64,000 nucleotides of DNA from Datisca glomerata (Eukaryota > Streptophyta > Magnoliopsida > Cucurbitales > Datiscaceae). Below are positions 48,480 through 64,000 of this stretch, piece by piece (position 1 is the first letter of the stretch; each line of letters opens with the position of its first letter). The notes beneath the pieces were generated by a model, which was given only the letters and a program-made list of their open reading frames with translations, ran no database searches and was not told the DNA's origin. The stretch covers positions 1,364,001 through 1,428,000 of the forward strand of contig QANY01004135.1 of the NCBI GenBank assembly GCA_003255025.1, in the 5' to 3' direction. Both the position numbers and the translations under genes were made by a program.

Positions 48480-49430
48480 ACACTAGGCCGTATCTTAGAT
48501 GTCTCCACCCGGCAGAGGCTCAATATGTGATGGCTGAGAGACATGAAGGGCAATGTGGGAACCACACAGGGGAAAGATCAATGGGAATGAAAGCCCGCAT
48601 GATGGGATACTTCTCACCAAGAATGGATATGGACGCTGCAGAATATGCGGCCAATTGTGATGAACATTGTGGGCATGATGCCATCCACACCCGGATAGAA
48701 GAGATACCCACTCATGGTCACAGATTACTTCTCCAAATGGGTAGAGGCAAAGTTTTACGCAAATGTCAAAGAATAGACGTCAAATGGTTCATCTATAAGA
48801 ACATTGTATGCAAATTCAAAATAGCAAAGGTTATAATCAGAGACAATGGGCCACAATTCTCAAGAAGACTTGTAAAGGAATTTTATGAGTAGTTGGATAT
48901 TCACCTTCACTTTTCAGCACCTCGGCACCCTCTGGCGAACGGGCAAGCCAATGCCTCCAATAAGACCATACTGAACACATTCAAGAAAAGGCTCAGCCGA
49001 GCCAAGGGGGAATGTGTTAAAGAACTCCTAGCAGTATTATGGTCATACAAGACAACGAAAGGGGCTCCCACAGGAGAGACGCCATTCTCATTGGTTATGG
49101 AGTCAAGGTTGTGATTTCAATCAAAATTGGAATGCCCATCATCAGAGCACAACTCACAGAAGAAGACAATAATAGAGAATCATTTACCTATGCACTAGAT
49201 GCTTTGGAGGGTAAGAGGGAATTGGCACTGATTAGAAAGCATCTCACTACTTCAATAAAGGTGCTAACGTCCAAAAATTCACAGTTGGGGACCATGTCCT
49301 CTTAAGGGTATATCAGAATGCCCAAGAGCATGGTGTAGGTAAACTTGGGCCCAATTGGGAAGGCCTTTATGTGACAGTAGGAATCATCAAACCTGAGACT
49401 TACATTCTCCAAGACCAATAAGGAAGAACA
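48480..49430 (+). pseudogene. Tat integrase, broken
   Basis: MGYFSPRMDMDAAEYAANCD opens the zinc-binding region near 48600. The catalytic core has RDNGPQFSRRL near 48840 and [15 protein letters not shown] near 48920, then [10 protein letters not shown]. The C-terminal piece has LRVYQNAQEHGVGKLGPNW near 49302. Stops split the domain near 48892 and 49115. It would have joined element DNA to the chromosome. Confidence 0.82.
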
Positions 49431-49439
49431 ATGAGTAAA

Positions 49440-49628
49440 GGTAATAATGCAACTAGCCTTAAGATATACTTTCATTAAGCACCTTATTTAAGTTGTATTC
49501 TCTTTCTATTAAGCATTTTATTTTCATAAGTCCTACTCTCCTATTTTCAATAAAGTTCAATAATAATGTTTATTGTTCAATTTAATTATTAAATGCCAAA
49601 TATATTCTAAGGCAACTACATAGGCCTG
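49440..49628. other. Tat sequence between integrase and tandem repeats
   Basis: AT-rich non-coding spacer, including TTATTTTCATAAGTCC and a possible polyadenylation-like AATAAAG. Nothing else seen. Confidence 0.5.
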
Positions 49629-49629
49629 A

Positions 49630-50150
49630 TGATCTGGAAATAGAGCGCAGCATTTAGAGGCACCCGAGATCATGAGTTCAGAAGGACGACCTCACCTAAG
49701 ACCATGGCGAGATGAAGTCTCCTGATCACTTGTGATGATTCAGAGAAAGACCCTGCATAGGGAGAAAGGACAACGCCAACACTCCGTTGCATCCAAGATC
49801 ATGAAATGCTTGGACGGAGGACCTCACCCAAGGCCATGGTCGGATGAGGCCTCCTGATCACTTAAGATGATCGGGAGAAAGATCATGCATCAAATGAAAG
49901 GACCACGGTAGCACTTCGTAACACCCGAGATCGTGAATTGCTCCGACGGAATACCTCACCCAAGGCCATGGTCGAATGAGGCCTCCTAATCACTTATGAT
50001 GATCTAGAGAAAGATCTTACATAGAGCAAAAGGACCATGACAACACTTCATGGCATCCAGGATAACAAAATTTTCAGACAGAAGAGCTCACCCAAGGCCA
50101 CAGCGGGATGAGGGCTCCTAATCACTTACGATGGTCTAAAATTTTCTGTA
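49630..50150 (+). repeat. 130-bp tandem repeats (about 4 units) in the Tat element
   Basis: The phrase CA(C/T)CC(G/A)AGAT recurs at 49661, 49790, 49922 and 50054, giving periods of 129, 132 and 132 bp. Units include GACCTCACCCAAGGCCATGG-like and CTCCTGATCACTT-like blocks. Such arrays between integrase and 3' LTR are common in Tat elements. Confidence 0.9.
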
Positions 50151-50530
50151 CTATTTTCATTGCATTATTTTCTTTACCTTATTCGCGAGTTTACTTGTAT
50201 GATATCTATGTGATATCTATGTCAACTTCCGTAGGTCTCTAAATAAGTTTTGATTTGATATCTTAATGGCCCAACACAAAAATAAAAAGCTAAGGAATCA
50301 CGATATGCTCAGACTATATAGCCTACTCGAAAAGTGCAAAAAACGTGTAAGGAAGACAAGCATTAAACATAGATATCATACATGCATGACAAAAGGGATA
50401 TTCATTCATATTATTAATACTTTTGTGAAAGTTCAAAGTATCAAAAGTAAAGACAACTGATAACAAAAGGTAAGAGGCAACATACGGCTGAAAAATTCAT
50501 GCAAGCAACAAATCACATCTTAGGAATCCC

Positions 50531-52430
50531 CTAAAAACTCAGCATCCATAGTCTCCCTCCACCAGAGCGAATTGGGTCAGTAGAGACCTTGAGCTCAGTA
50601 GCGGGTTTCGGAAGATCTCTAGAACGTAGAAAAGTCACATCCTCAGATATGAGGCCACCATCATCTATCTTGATGACCTCATTATCAGCATGCTCAACTT
50701 CGTCTGAAGGAAAGGATAGGGGGCTCCACTGGTCAGCCTCACCCGCCTTGGCTTTTAACTTCATATTCCTCTGACAAACAATGAAGCTTGTGCTATACTC
50801 CTTCAGAGCATCCTCCGTAGCAGCCTTCAGCTCCTCCTGAAGCTCACGATGGGCAGTCTCTAATGTCTCGAACTAGGCCCTCATGTCATCACACTTGAAT
50901 GTCACATACCCTAGAGCCCTCTCCTGAGTGAAGAGGTTAGACTCTAAGACAGCCACCATTTCCCTCAGCCGATCCCATCCACGATCGACCACATAGAGGT
51001 CACCTCTAACCTGGCCTCGTCCAACTCATTGGCCTAACCATTATATTTCAACTTCATGGAGGCAACCTTTCTCGAAGCCATAGTCACGACCTGGGAAAAT
51101 TGAAAAGAAAACAAGTAAAGTTTCAGAGTAAGTATATTGCAAATAAAATAAATTCTAAGTAAGAAAACAAGACTTACACGGATGGTATGAGTGATAGACT
51201 CCTTAGCAAGCTCCTCAATGGACTAGTCTCTCATCATCGTCCGGTCTTGAGGAGTAAGAAGCCATTTGGCCACATGAACAGTCAAGGCATCGTTGGTCTG
51301 TAGACACGCATCCCAAGGAAGAGCGAATCTTTTTAGCTCGGTCCGTGGAATCTCCTTGATTGATTCTATTTGAGGCCTTTTATCTAGACAATTGAGCTCG
51401 GTCGCAAATACTCGGACAGAGAAAGGGAAGGCATCTTAGAAGGTTGAACGAGAACAGCCATAGATGCAGAAGCCTCAGTCTTCTTTCTGGTCTTGATCCT
51501 CTTCTTCATCTCTCCTATAGATAACTTAGCACTCACTCCGGCCGACATCCTCGAATCTGTGTTCTATTTTAACAAGGTCAGTGGTTCGTCACAATCATCT
51601 CAGGCCCAGGCCCGTATAAGCAATAAATGATAGATGTAAGGTAACGGAAGGGATTATATATGCTAGGTAGGCATAAGAGGATGCCTCTAGGAAGATCAAC
51701 TACGTGCTTCAACAAACGCGCCACCCTCAAATTCTCATCAGACAATATCAAATCACTATTCTTCTTAGGATATGTATAAAGAAGCTGAAGAGATATGGAT
51801 GTGGAGTCAGTAAGAGGGACTAAACTTTGAGAATCATGAGCTACAAAAGAAAAATAGTAAATGCCAGTACCCAAAAAATGTTTTATTCTACCTAGGATAC
51901 CCTAACTAGTATGAACCATTGTACCATGAGGAGCCTCGCCCACTAGGAGAGACCTCATCCATAAAATACTCCCAATCCCCTCAGATGAAAAAATATTTTA
52001 TCTCTCCAATATGTATAATTGGACGACTTACCAAGAAATATTCCCGACCCCATTCGGCCATCCAGATAATAACGACCAGGAGTGTCAACATTTTTAACCA
52101 TAAAATACAAACTATTGAGAGATCTAGGTTGACCGTAAGACCAGTCTTATTTCCCAAGGCCAGAAAATGAATGAGCATCGTCCAAGCATTGGGAAACAAC
52201 TAAGTGGGGGCAAGATTATAAAATTTGAAAGTCATCCTTATACGTTTTGGTATGGGGAGCCTAAAGCCATATATGAAGAGGTACTCATAAAAACATATCC
52301 ATCCCTCGAACGGAGAGGAGTTCAGATGCTTGAACTCGTAAGGAAGCATCATCTCAATAGACTCTGGAATACCATCTCAACGTGATACCTCTCTAGAAGT
52401 GATTCAGTAAGGACACTAGCGGGATGTTGG
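50531..52430 (-). pseudogene. Antisense extra ORF of the Tat element, broken
   Basis: On the opposite strand to gag-pol. The N-terminal part at about 52330-51580 (LNSSPFEGW, FRLPIPKRIRMTFKFYNLAP, FPNAWTMLIHFLAL, ILWLKML) resembles the 'putative gypsy type transposon' domain, in particular PxxxNAW. A helical, charged C-terminal region follows to 50531, with KLKAKAGEADQWS near the end. Many Tat elements carry such an antisense ORF between integrase and the 3' LTR; its function is unknown. Stops and frameshifts occur near 51980, 51880, 51575, 51000 and 50880. Confidence 0.65.
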
Positions 52431-53790
52431 GAAGAACTAGTCCCAATGTACAAAGACGATTTGACCCAAGCATCCCAAACGTAAGACCCTTGGCCACGCC
52501 CGTACCCTCGAACGTCCGACCCACGATCACGCCCTTACACTCAGTCGGCAGACCTATGGTCACGCCCGAGTCCACAACTTTCAGACTGATTCCTAAAGGA
52601 ACAGCATCATCATAACAATAGTTTGTGGTTGTGGCCTCAGTCTCGAATGCTAAGGACGACAGAGTGTTTGGTTCAATTCGACGACTTCGAACTTGAAGAG
52701 TCGTTAGCCAGAAGGGCATGCACACAGGACAAACGTGAGTTGTATAAAAATAATATGGAAGACACATCAAAGGGAGGCCCTACCCGCCAAATTTTCACCT
52801 AAAACTTCTAAACCATTGAAGATCATAAAGAAAATAAATGGAGATCTCAAACCCATTTATTTAACTACACAAATAATACAAGGATAGAAGGAAAGGGAAG
52901 AGCACTAACCTTTATTAGAACAAGGAAAAATTCGTTGGAGCAACCAACCCAAAGAACTCCCTCACTAATGAGACCAAACAAACACTAAAAACTTGAGAGA
53001 GCAAAAATGGTGGAAGAAAGAAGGAAGAAAATTATGAAGAGGCATGGAGAGGCATGGAGAGAGAAAGTGAATAATTGAAAAGTGAGTAATTGAAGAGGGA
53101 AGGGTGAGTAATTTATGGAAGAGGGAAATTCGAAAATGTGAAAATTTGAATTGAAGAAGAAGGAAAAAGAATAGGGAAATTTGAAAATTGAAAATTTGAA
53201 TTCAAGGGCAGAGATCATCCCCTCAAAATCAATGGTCGATATAAAAAACCTTTCATAAAATGTGCAATGAAATGACACCCCTCCATCCAGCGTGTGACAC
53301 ATGGCACAACCAAAAAGTGGAATGCAAGACACGATGAGACACGACACCCATGGTCATGGTGCCAACACTTAGTCATATGCTTGGTCACAATGCCGACCCT
53401 CGGACATCAAACACTGGTCACAGTCACAAGCTGGACTTCAGACGCTCGGCCAAGAACTTCTCTCCCTCACACTCAGACGCTCGCCCAAGCATCACAAGCA
53501 AGCCTCAAGATCAGAAGCTCGGCCGAGCATGCCAAGATCATCCCAAAGCTCGATCGTGGCACAAGCTAGCCTCAAATACACGACCGTGGATGCTCACGTT
53601 TATACGTGAAACGCACAACCATGAGTAAACTCAAGTATCACACTCGGGTATAACGCGCTCAAGATCGTATGCACATACATGTCACATCAACATGGGGACG
53701 ATGATATTAAATTTCAAAGCCAAAATCTCAGATAAAAAGTCACATCTCTCACCAGTACGTACTTCCTGACTTTCGCACTATGCTCCAGAC
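52431..53790. other. Region between antisense ORF and Tat 3' LTR
   Basis: Non-coding as far as I can tell. The minus strand would hold the leader and promoter of the antisense ORF. It contains repeats of ACGCTCGGCC type near 53440-53530. ORFs here are short and lack domains. Confidence 0.45.
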
Positions 53791-53792
53791 TC

Positions 53793-53808
53793 GAGAAGTG
53801 GGGACAAA
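53793..53808 (+). promoter_or_regulatory. Tat polypurine tract
   Basis: GAGAAGTGGGGACAAA lies just before the TGTGGGGGATAA start of the 3' LTR. Confidence 0.65.
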
Positions 53809-53809
53809 C

Positions 53810-54750
53810 TGTGGGGGATAAAAAAACACCTAGGGTGAGGCTCACTTCCAATGAGATTTGCAAGCAAAGCCCAATACCCCTCCTCCAAGGGAGGGCCCAC
53901 GTTAACTCCTCACCAAGGACACTCCACCATGGCCCAACCCTAATAGGACCAAGGCCATAGTGATGGTTGAGGCCCACTATGGCTGAGATCACATGATGGC
54001 CGAGATCCCCATATGATCGAGGTCATCATAATGGTCGAGGCCCTCCTTATGACCGAGGTCTCCTCCATAACCGAGGTTCCCACTCAGATCGAGGCCACCA
54101 TGATGGTCGTTGTCTCATCTATGACTGAGGCCACCATAATAGTCGAGGTCACCTCCCATGACCATTTTTATGATAAAGGTCGCCCTTCAGAAGACCTTCA
54201 TGAGTGAGGTCATATCATACCCACGTCCATGGCTACCTGAGATAATCGAGGCCCACTATCTGACGTGATGAAAATGCGATGTTCAGTCGTACAAGGAAAG
54301 ATCAACTACATAACACCTCTGTAAGCCAATCTAAAGGTTGTTAAAAGAGACAAGGTCATAACAGAAATCTCCAGATTTGAGGAATATTATTCATAAATAT
54401 ATTTCTTCCTTATAGAAATAAGAGAGAAGGAGCATTAAACCTAGACAACTTACTGGTACACGATTATTATAAATAGATGGTGATATTCATATAAACGACA
54501 TGCATTCTCTTTGAGTCTAACACAATCTCTAATAAACACTTTACTGACGTGATCGTCAAAGTTTATTAGACTGGACACAACATCAATATTGAGATAATCC
54601 TTCATCGATTATTCTTTTTTGCAAGACAAAAAATTCAATATCATATGATGTGCGACATCTCAATTAACCGTATTCTTTTTTGCAAGATAAAAAATTCAAT
54701 ATCATATGATGTGCGACATCTCAATTAACCGTAAATTTGCTGCATCTACA
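53810..54750 (+). repeat. Tat 3' LTR (941 bp)
   Basis: Starts TGTGGGGGATAA and ends GCATCTACA. A 21-bp-type minisatellite (GGTCGAGGCC-like) occupies 53940-54190, and a 61-bp tandem duplication occupies about 54611-54732 (ATTCTTTTTTGCAAGA at 54611 and 54672). The 5' LTR remnant has only one copy of the latter, so the duplication is specific to this copy. Confidence 0.82.
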
Positions 54751-56432
54751 AGTTTGATGTTGATTAAACTTTCTATAGAAAAGATATATCAAAGTTATTA
54801 TGATAACCTGTATTGCTTTTTTGTTGACTGCTTTAGCTATAGGTTAAAATATTAATAATAAATATTACCGACTAATTTACAAAAGGTATTTTTGAGTGTA
54901 TATATAATCTAAAGAGTACTAATTAAATTAATAACATAAAATTATAGAAAAATAACAATTTTTCGATTAAAAACAGTTTATAGCAAATTAAAGACCATAA
55001 ATATCATTAATCAAGTCGAAAAAAATAGCATTCGAAAAAGATGTAAATAATCAAATATTAACAAGTTAATACAATTAACACTGACAAATCCACATCTCAA
55101 AATTTGCTTAAAATCAAAATCAAAACCACCAAACCATCAAATGCACTACAGAAACCACCCTCTCGATTTCTGCAAACTCAAACAGCACGAAGGTGAATAA
55201 ATTTTCCACTGCGTCCTCCATTTCTGAAGAAAACCAGATGCAATTGATTTTGCATGTATATTTCTATCCTCGCAAAACAAAGAAACACGAAATTACCATC
55301 CATGTTCTCCATTTCCGCCGATGAACAGAGAACATACGGTTCTCCATTTACACAGACGCAAAACAAGAGGAACTCAAAAGCAAAGCTTCCACCGTCACCC
55401 TCTGTTTCCAACCAAATCCACCTGCCACATAGTTTTCTTTCAACATCTCATTAGCATTTGGTCAACCAATTGTCAATTGCAACAAACACAGTATTCAGCA
55501 GAAATCGCGTACGATAACTTACAAACCTTATAATTTAGATACTTATTAACATAATTTTTACTCCGATTTTCAAGTTGCTATGATCTAATTTTGTGAAACC
55601 CCCAAATTTTTAAACTACATAAATTTGGTCCACCCATCACACAGCAAGAACAATATTCTAACTTGAAAAAGATGATGATTTACATAATTAATGAACTAAA
55701 TTGTTTCAAGAGAAAACGTTTTGAGTGATATTTTGTAATATTTCTCTATAATGCTCTGTGTTTCATTATTTGTTTGTGAAGGAACCCAGACAATATAAAA
55801 AATAATCAGAAATTAAAAACACTACAAAAAGTAAATTAGTTCATAGAAACAGTTATAGAAAAATTGTCAAAATTATCAAAATTGCAAATAGACAAATACA
55901 TAAATCAATGACATTAATCTAAACATGTGTACAAAACTCGCTAAACACTACAATTTCCGTTTACAAAATAAGTAGTATGTCGGGCTAAAAATCCCAAACA
56001 TCTTTTTGGTTTTTCTGGGCCATCCTAAATCTAATGGTACGGCCCAAAGGATAACTACCTGACAATGGTGACCATCCGTGCCCAGGGTTTAATAGCCTCA
56101 ATTTAATCAACAAGTTTCTTTAGATAATTTATCTTTTGGTCATGTAAGTTACTAAAGATAACAAGACCAGGCCTGCTTCACACAAAAAAGGAAAATTGAA
56201 AATAAAAGGTGCCACCCAACTATCCTGCTTAATCGATACCTCGGCATGACATTTGAAGCACATTAACTACAAAACTAAAGCAAAATCCATGAGACAAAAC
56301 AAAACCAATTTTTTCTGACAACAATAAAAACACGTTATCATCTGGTAAGAACAATTAAAACCCAATACATCAAATTCATTAACAAGAGACCTAATATAAA
56401 ATACAGAGCAAATATTAAACACAGTGAAATCA
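54751..56432. other. Flank between the Tat element and the 14-3-3 gene
   Basis: AT-rich, with a GC-richer stretch at 55150-55470 that has imperfect 77-bp duplications (for example CATGTTCTCCATTTC and ATACGGTTCTCCATTT). No domain is recognised in its short frames. The right part is likely the 3' untranslated region of the 14-3-3 gene. Confidence 0.5.
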
Positions 56433-58075
<1,643 letters not shown>

Positions 58076-58112
58076 TGTGCTATTCAAAAACTATATGGAA
58101 TTCTACTTCCTC

Positions 58113-58969
58113 CTTCAAAAGAAAAAAAAGTATAAGGATTAAGCATATGATCAAGTATTGCATTAGTCTGAATCATAACACTACGTTCTAAATTTGTCAG
58201 TCAAAAATAATATAATAATTTCTCTACGGTCACAAAAGTACGCTCAATGTATGGTATTCTCAGTTTTTGCTAAGTAAGCTAAGCATGGCTGCATCATGGA
58301 ACATCGCAGGGCGTTGTTTCCAATATCTCAAAATCCAGTACTGAGACCAAACAATTCCAAATGATAAACTATTAATTACGAAAGGAAAAATATATCAAAG
58401 CATACATTCACAAGACTCACATAACCAGGAAAAAGTGGGTAGAGATAGAGAAACTCAAAGAGTGTGAGCGAGAGAGAACTTTACAACTATTTTCCGACAC
58501 TTCCTGACCGACCTACAAGTACCACATCAAGAGAAAGCCAAATCGAGCAAACAATATCCATATCTGATGAGACCATTATTAGTGACACTAAATCCATGTC
58601 CCATCAGTCGATCAGCCTCAAAACCAGAAAATGGTGGTAGAGAGAGAGAAAGTCAAAACTTTACAACTCTTTTATGACACTTCCAGACGGCCATACAAGT
58701 ACCACATCAAGGAAAGTCAAATCAAGCAAACATAAAGTCCATATCAGATCCGATCATTACCAGTACGCTAAATCAAGCAGACGATCACAAAACCCCCCAA
58801 AGAACGAAACAGAACCAAATCAAGTTGGAATTAACCCTAGATCTCAAACTCAACCAAAAGATGGGGAAACCCACCAGGAAAAATGAACCTAAATCCTGAA
58901 GATCCAAAATCAACCCTACATAACAGTAGAGAAACTGATCAGAAATCAATAAAACTTAGAATCACATAC
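58113..58969 (-). other. 5' UTR intron of the 14-3-3 gene
   Basis: Minus-strand donor CAAGAG/GTATGT (GT at 58969-58968) and acceptor TTTTGAAG/GAGGAAG (AG at 58114-58113), 857 bp, ending about 40 bp before the ATG. Leader introns are common in plant 14-3-3 genes and often enhance expression. It includes a 180-bp tandem duplication. Confidence 0.7.
58432..58786. repeat. 180-bp tandem duplication inside the 14-3-3 leader intron
   Basis: ACTTTACAACT is at 58478 and 58658, a period of 180 bp. Shared blocks include TACAAGTACCACATCAAG and CAAATC(G/A)AGCAAACA. The copies have diverged. Confidence 0.85.
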
Positions 58970-58979
58970 CTCTTGAACC

Positions 58980-59130
58980 CACTCGAAGAACAGCGTTCAG
59001 GGAAAAATAGCTAGGAAAAGTGCTTGCAAGATTTATAAAAGGGAAGACTGGAAGGAGTGGTCTAATCACAACAGGACAAGTAGTGGATGGTGGAGAATCC
59101 GTGAGGGCTTTTTAGACTTTATAAAAAAGA
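58980..59130 (-). promoter_or_regulatory. 14-3-3 promoter region with TATA-like boxes
   Basis: The minus strand has TTTTATAAATC at about 59031-59040, and a second TTTATAAAG at about 59117-59126. The first is closer to the leader exon (58970 onward). Transcription start is not determined by the sequence alone. Confidence 0.45.
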
Positions 59131-59811
59131 GAGGGTTGCCTCTATAGCGTTGACAGTCAACGCCCCTCTCAGCAGTGCCGTAAGTAGATCTACAAATGGA
59201 TATCGATTGGGGGACTCGACTTGCTTGCGCAAGCGCCGACAGTATATGGTGTGTGTCCAACGCAGTTGAGCAAATTTCTATCAACGCTTATCACTCATGC
59301 TTTGCTGTGAGTGTGACTAGATTACTTCAATTTTTTTACACGGATTGTCTGACGTGATCTGATCTGATTGTTATATCTGATTCATCCGGTTGTTATATGG
59401 ATCGGTTCAGTTAGATTCGAATGAACTAGATTGAGAGAAAAAAGTAAAAAAAAAATATAAAAAAAAATTAATGCAAAAATGGTTTGAATCAGATTTAATC
59501 CAACCAAATTTAAATGGGTGGCCAGATCGAACCTAGCTTTAGAGGATCTCATTCCATTTTTTTGTCAAGTTACAGTATAATTCGGGTAGAGTGAAAGATA
59601 GGCTGTTTTACATTGGTCTTAGTAGAGCCTGCCATGTGCTAACTTAATAGGTAATTGCGTTTCACATATATTATTAAAATGGAAAATTTTGATTTTCAGT
59701 ATTCCATTCTAGAGTGATATTCAAAAATATTACGTAGCAATATACGATTTAACATAAATGATTTATGTATGAAAAACTATCTCATGACTTGTACTTACAT
59801 AACAACACATA
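59131..59811. other. Intergenic stretch upstream of the 14-3-3 gene
   Basis: No gene seen. It contains a short direct repeat of 'CTGATTGTTATAT' and 'CGGTTGTTATAT' near 59370-59400. Confidence 0.5.
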
Positions 59812-59994
59812 AACTTTTTTTTGTCAAACAAAGATCTTATATAGATGCACCAAACCGAGTCAATACGTGAAGAAGTAATATCTAATGGCACGTTCAATAA
59901 AATGTAACATTAGGCAACACAAACTTTTTTTGTCAAACAAAGATCTTATATAGAAGCACCAAACCGAGTCAATACATGAAGAAGTAATATCTAA

Positions 59995-62437
<2,443 letters not shown>

Positions 62438-62440
62438 TAA

Positions 62441-64000
62441 AGGGGAAAGGGACCTCGGCAACAATACTAGAATCAGAAAAAAAAAACTTTGAAAGACACA
62501 ATCAGAAAAATGTTACTACAAATTGATATATCATTAAGAGGTCGTTTGTTTCCGGCTTTACACGTGGTAAATTTATTTTCGAGCACTTTTACATGTTTGT
62601 TACAAGTATTCATATTTGTCATCGTAAAGTTATTTAACCTGGTAAGATGATAATTTCACATTACTTTCCCTACCACTTTTTCACAAAAATTCACTTTACC
62701 AAATATTTTTTCCATCTTACAACACATCTACACATTTTTTTAAATAACTTATATTTTCCTAAATCCCCACAAAATACCATTATTTGTTTCAATTATTTCT
62801 ACTTAATTTTGATATTTTATTTTCTTCAAGACCAAAACCTCACAAAAGTGTCGTAAAATATCTTGATCATGGTGGAACCTAAACGGTCATGATACCGAAT
62901 TTTAAGATTGTTTTCATCCCTTCTGACTCGTCCGCCAACTCATCTTGGGTTCGTCTCGTGAGATTAAAATATGCACATTAATTGGAATGAATGAAATAAA
63001 ATATTAAGTTTAAATTAAGGAGATATAAACTCTTCATATATACAAATATAAAATCTAAATTATTAGAATACATGTTAATAATATCAAATACTGTTTTGAA
63101 ATAAAATTAGTTTCTTTCCTTAAATAAATATTATTCATAAACTATCAATATTTAAAAATACTAGATTTATAAAGGAGAATATAACTGGATTGTTTATCTT
63201 TTGTGGAGGGCCGGACCCGTGGGACGAAATCATGATTGGGAGGTTTCTCAATCATTTATATTCAGTTTTAGATTGTATTTAACCAAACTATGAAAAAAAT
63301 TATATCATTGTTTTGTTTTATTCCTGTGACAAAACTAAAATATTTTGACCGTTCCTGCCGGAGCGGAAGAATATTGATAATCATGATATACATATCTACC
63401 GAAGAATGTAACAGAAAAAATGTTATGTATTATTAAATATTTTAATGTGTTAATATAAAGGTTATTCATATCAGATTTATTTTTATACATAAAAAAGGCG
63501 AAAATTGTATGATAATTAATTTGCGATGTCAAAGAAAAAAATTATTTAGTAGTTGCTGATAGAGAATCTCTATATAATGTTGCTATGTAAATTTTGAACG
63601 ATTTATTATTGAATTTATTTGTATGGTATAAGTAAAAAAATTATTTTAGTTTTTGGCGTAGTAAGAGAAAAATAAGTGATTTAATTTTATTGATGATTTA
63701 TTAAAATAGTTAATTAATTAGTGTGTAAAATCATGTATATATAAGATTGAATGTGTTTTAGAATCTATAAATAATCATTGACAACAAATTAAAAGTTGAT
63801 ATGTATACATGATTTTCCAATAAGTTGAATCTATAAATAATTTCATTATTTTAATATAATTTATATAACTTTCTCAACAACTTTATCAAACTTTTCCACA
63901 CAACTTTACCCAGGTATCCTACATACCAAACAATAAAATCATATTTTTCAATAAGTTTTTCACTTAACCATGTGTTACCAAACATGATAATCTTAATATC
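62441..64000. other. AT-rich stretch, possible MITE
   Basis: No gene seen. TTAAGAGGTCGTTTGTTTCCGG at about 62533 and ATGTGTTACCAAACATG near 63970 look like TIR-type ends (the latter close to the window edge). If they are ends of one element it would be about 1.45 kb, but the pairing is weak and I do not claim it. Confidence 0.35.

Larger units (their letters stand above)
44141..54750 (+). mobile_element. Tat-lineage Ty3/gypsy retrotransposon, 5'-truncated
   Basis: A truncated 5' LTR, primer-binding site, gag-pol, tandem repeats, antisense ORF, polypurine tract and 3' LTR occur in order. The pol order protease-RT-RNase H-second RNase H-integrase is diagnostic for the Tat group, which acquired an additional plant RNase H. 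The region between integrase and 3' LTR (4.3 kb) is long, as in many Tat elements. The gag-pol frames carry many stops. 5' LTR truncation leaves only the last 260 bp. Confidence 0.9.

Noticed and set aside
49630..50150. CRISPR-like array
   Set aside because: Units are contiguous 130-bp repeats without unique spacers, in a plant retrotransposon.
52393..52770. 125-codon minus frame upstream of the antisense ORF
   Set aside because: No recognisable domain; probably leader of the antisense ORF.
54013..54207. 64-codon frame with a 7-residue period
   Set aside because: Translation of a 21-bp minisatellite in the Tat 3' LTR.
58674..58886. + strand 70-codon frame
   Set aside because: It lies in the antisense of the 14-3-3 leader intron and has no domain.
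62533..63990. A 1.45-kb MITE or third Harbinger copy at the right edge
   Set aside because: The two candidate ends match weakly and no matching target duplication is visible.

Overview
This is plant nuclear DNA, most likely from a dicot. It is AT-rich and has introns with GT/AG borders, (GA)n-type simple repeats, and plant-type Copia, Ty3/gypsy, Mutator (MULE) and PIF/Harbinger elements. It also has a 14-3-3 gene with the exon pattern of the plant non-epsilon group. I cannot name the species. Most of the 64 kb is nested, decayed transposable elements. Only two loci look like working host genes: a small conserved-looking protein gene at 8.8-9.1 kb (- strand) and a complete 14-3-3 gene at 56.4-59.0 kb (- strand).

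Layout. 1-6145: the 3' end of an older + strand Copia element, whose short LTR is split (24-186 and 6099-6145) by a younger - strand Copia (Copia-1, 187-6093). 6146-9330: host DNA with the small gene, whose 5' leader carries long (TC)n/(TTC)n tracts. 10.56-26.76 kb: one large MULE of the KAONASHI type. Its decayed mudrA-like transposase is on + (11.67-13.97 kb). A convergent multi-exon DUF1985 gene is on - (24.87-26.46 kb). The centre is filled by Copia-2 (14791-24806, - strand), which has a near-perfect target duplication and contains a GC-richer patch that may be organelle DNA.

28.68-34.06 kb: PIF/Harbinger-1 (+), with both standard genes (DDE transposase and Myb/SANT-like), both broken, and its right end missing. 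It abuts Copia-3 (about 34.06-43.55 kb, -), which has an internal tandem duplication and is interrupted by a 2962-bp solo LTR (38137-41098) flanked by the perfect 5-bp duplication CTATA. 43.55-44.14 kb: a gypsy integrase scrap (-). 44.14-54.75 kb: a Tat-lineage Ty3/gypsy element (+) with gag, protease, RT, two RNase H domains, integrase, a block of 130-bp tandem repeats, an antisense extra ORF resembling the 'putative gypsy type transposon' domain, and a 3' LTR.

54.75-59.1 kb: the 14-3-3 locus with its flanks. 59.99-62.44 kb: Harbinger-2, a 2.4-kb deletion derivative of the same family as Harbinger-1, complete with terminal inverted repeats (TIRs) and TAA duplications. 62.44-64.0 kb: AT-rich DNA with no gene seen.

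Every element ORF carries stops or frameshifts, so none appears autonomous. I found no clear evidence of a wholly new system. The most unusual items are the KAONASHI MULE whose partner gene has a DUF1985 domain and coiled-coil-like exons but no visible Ulp1 peptidase, the antisense ORF of the Tat element, the organelle-like insert in a retrotransposon leader, and a Harbinger insertion whose flank and TIR were duplicated in tandem. All calls rest on reading the sequence; no database search was run.
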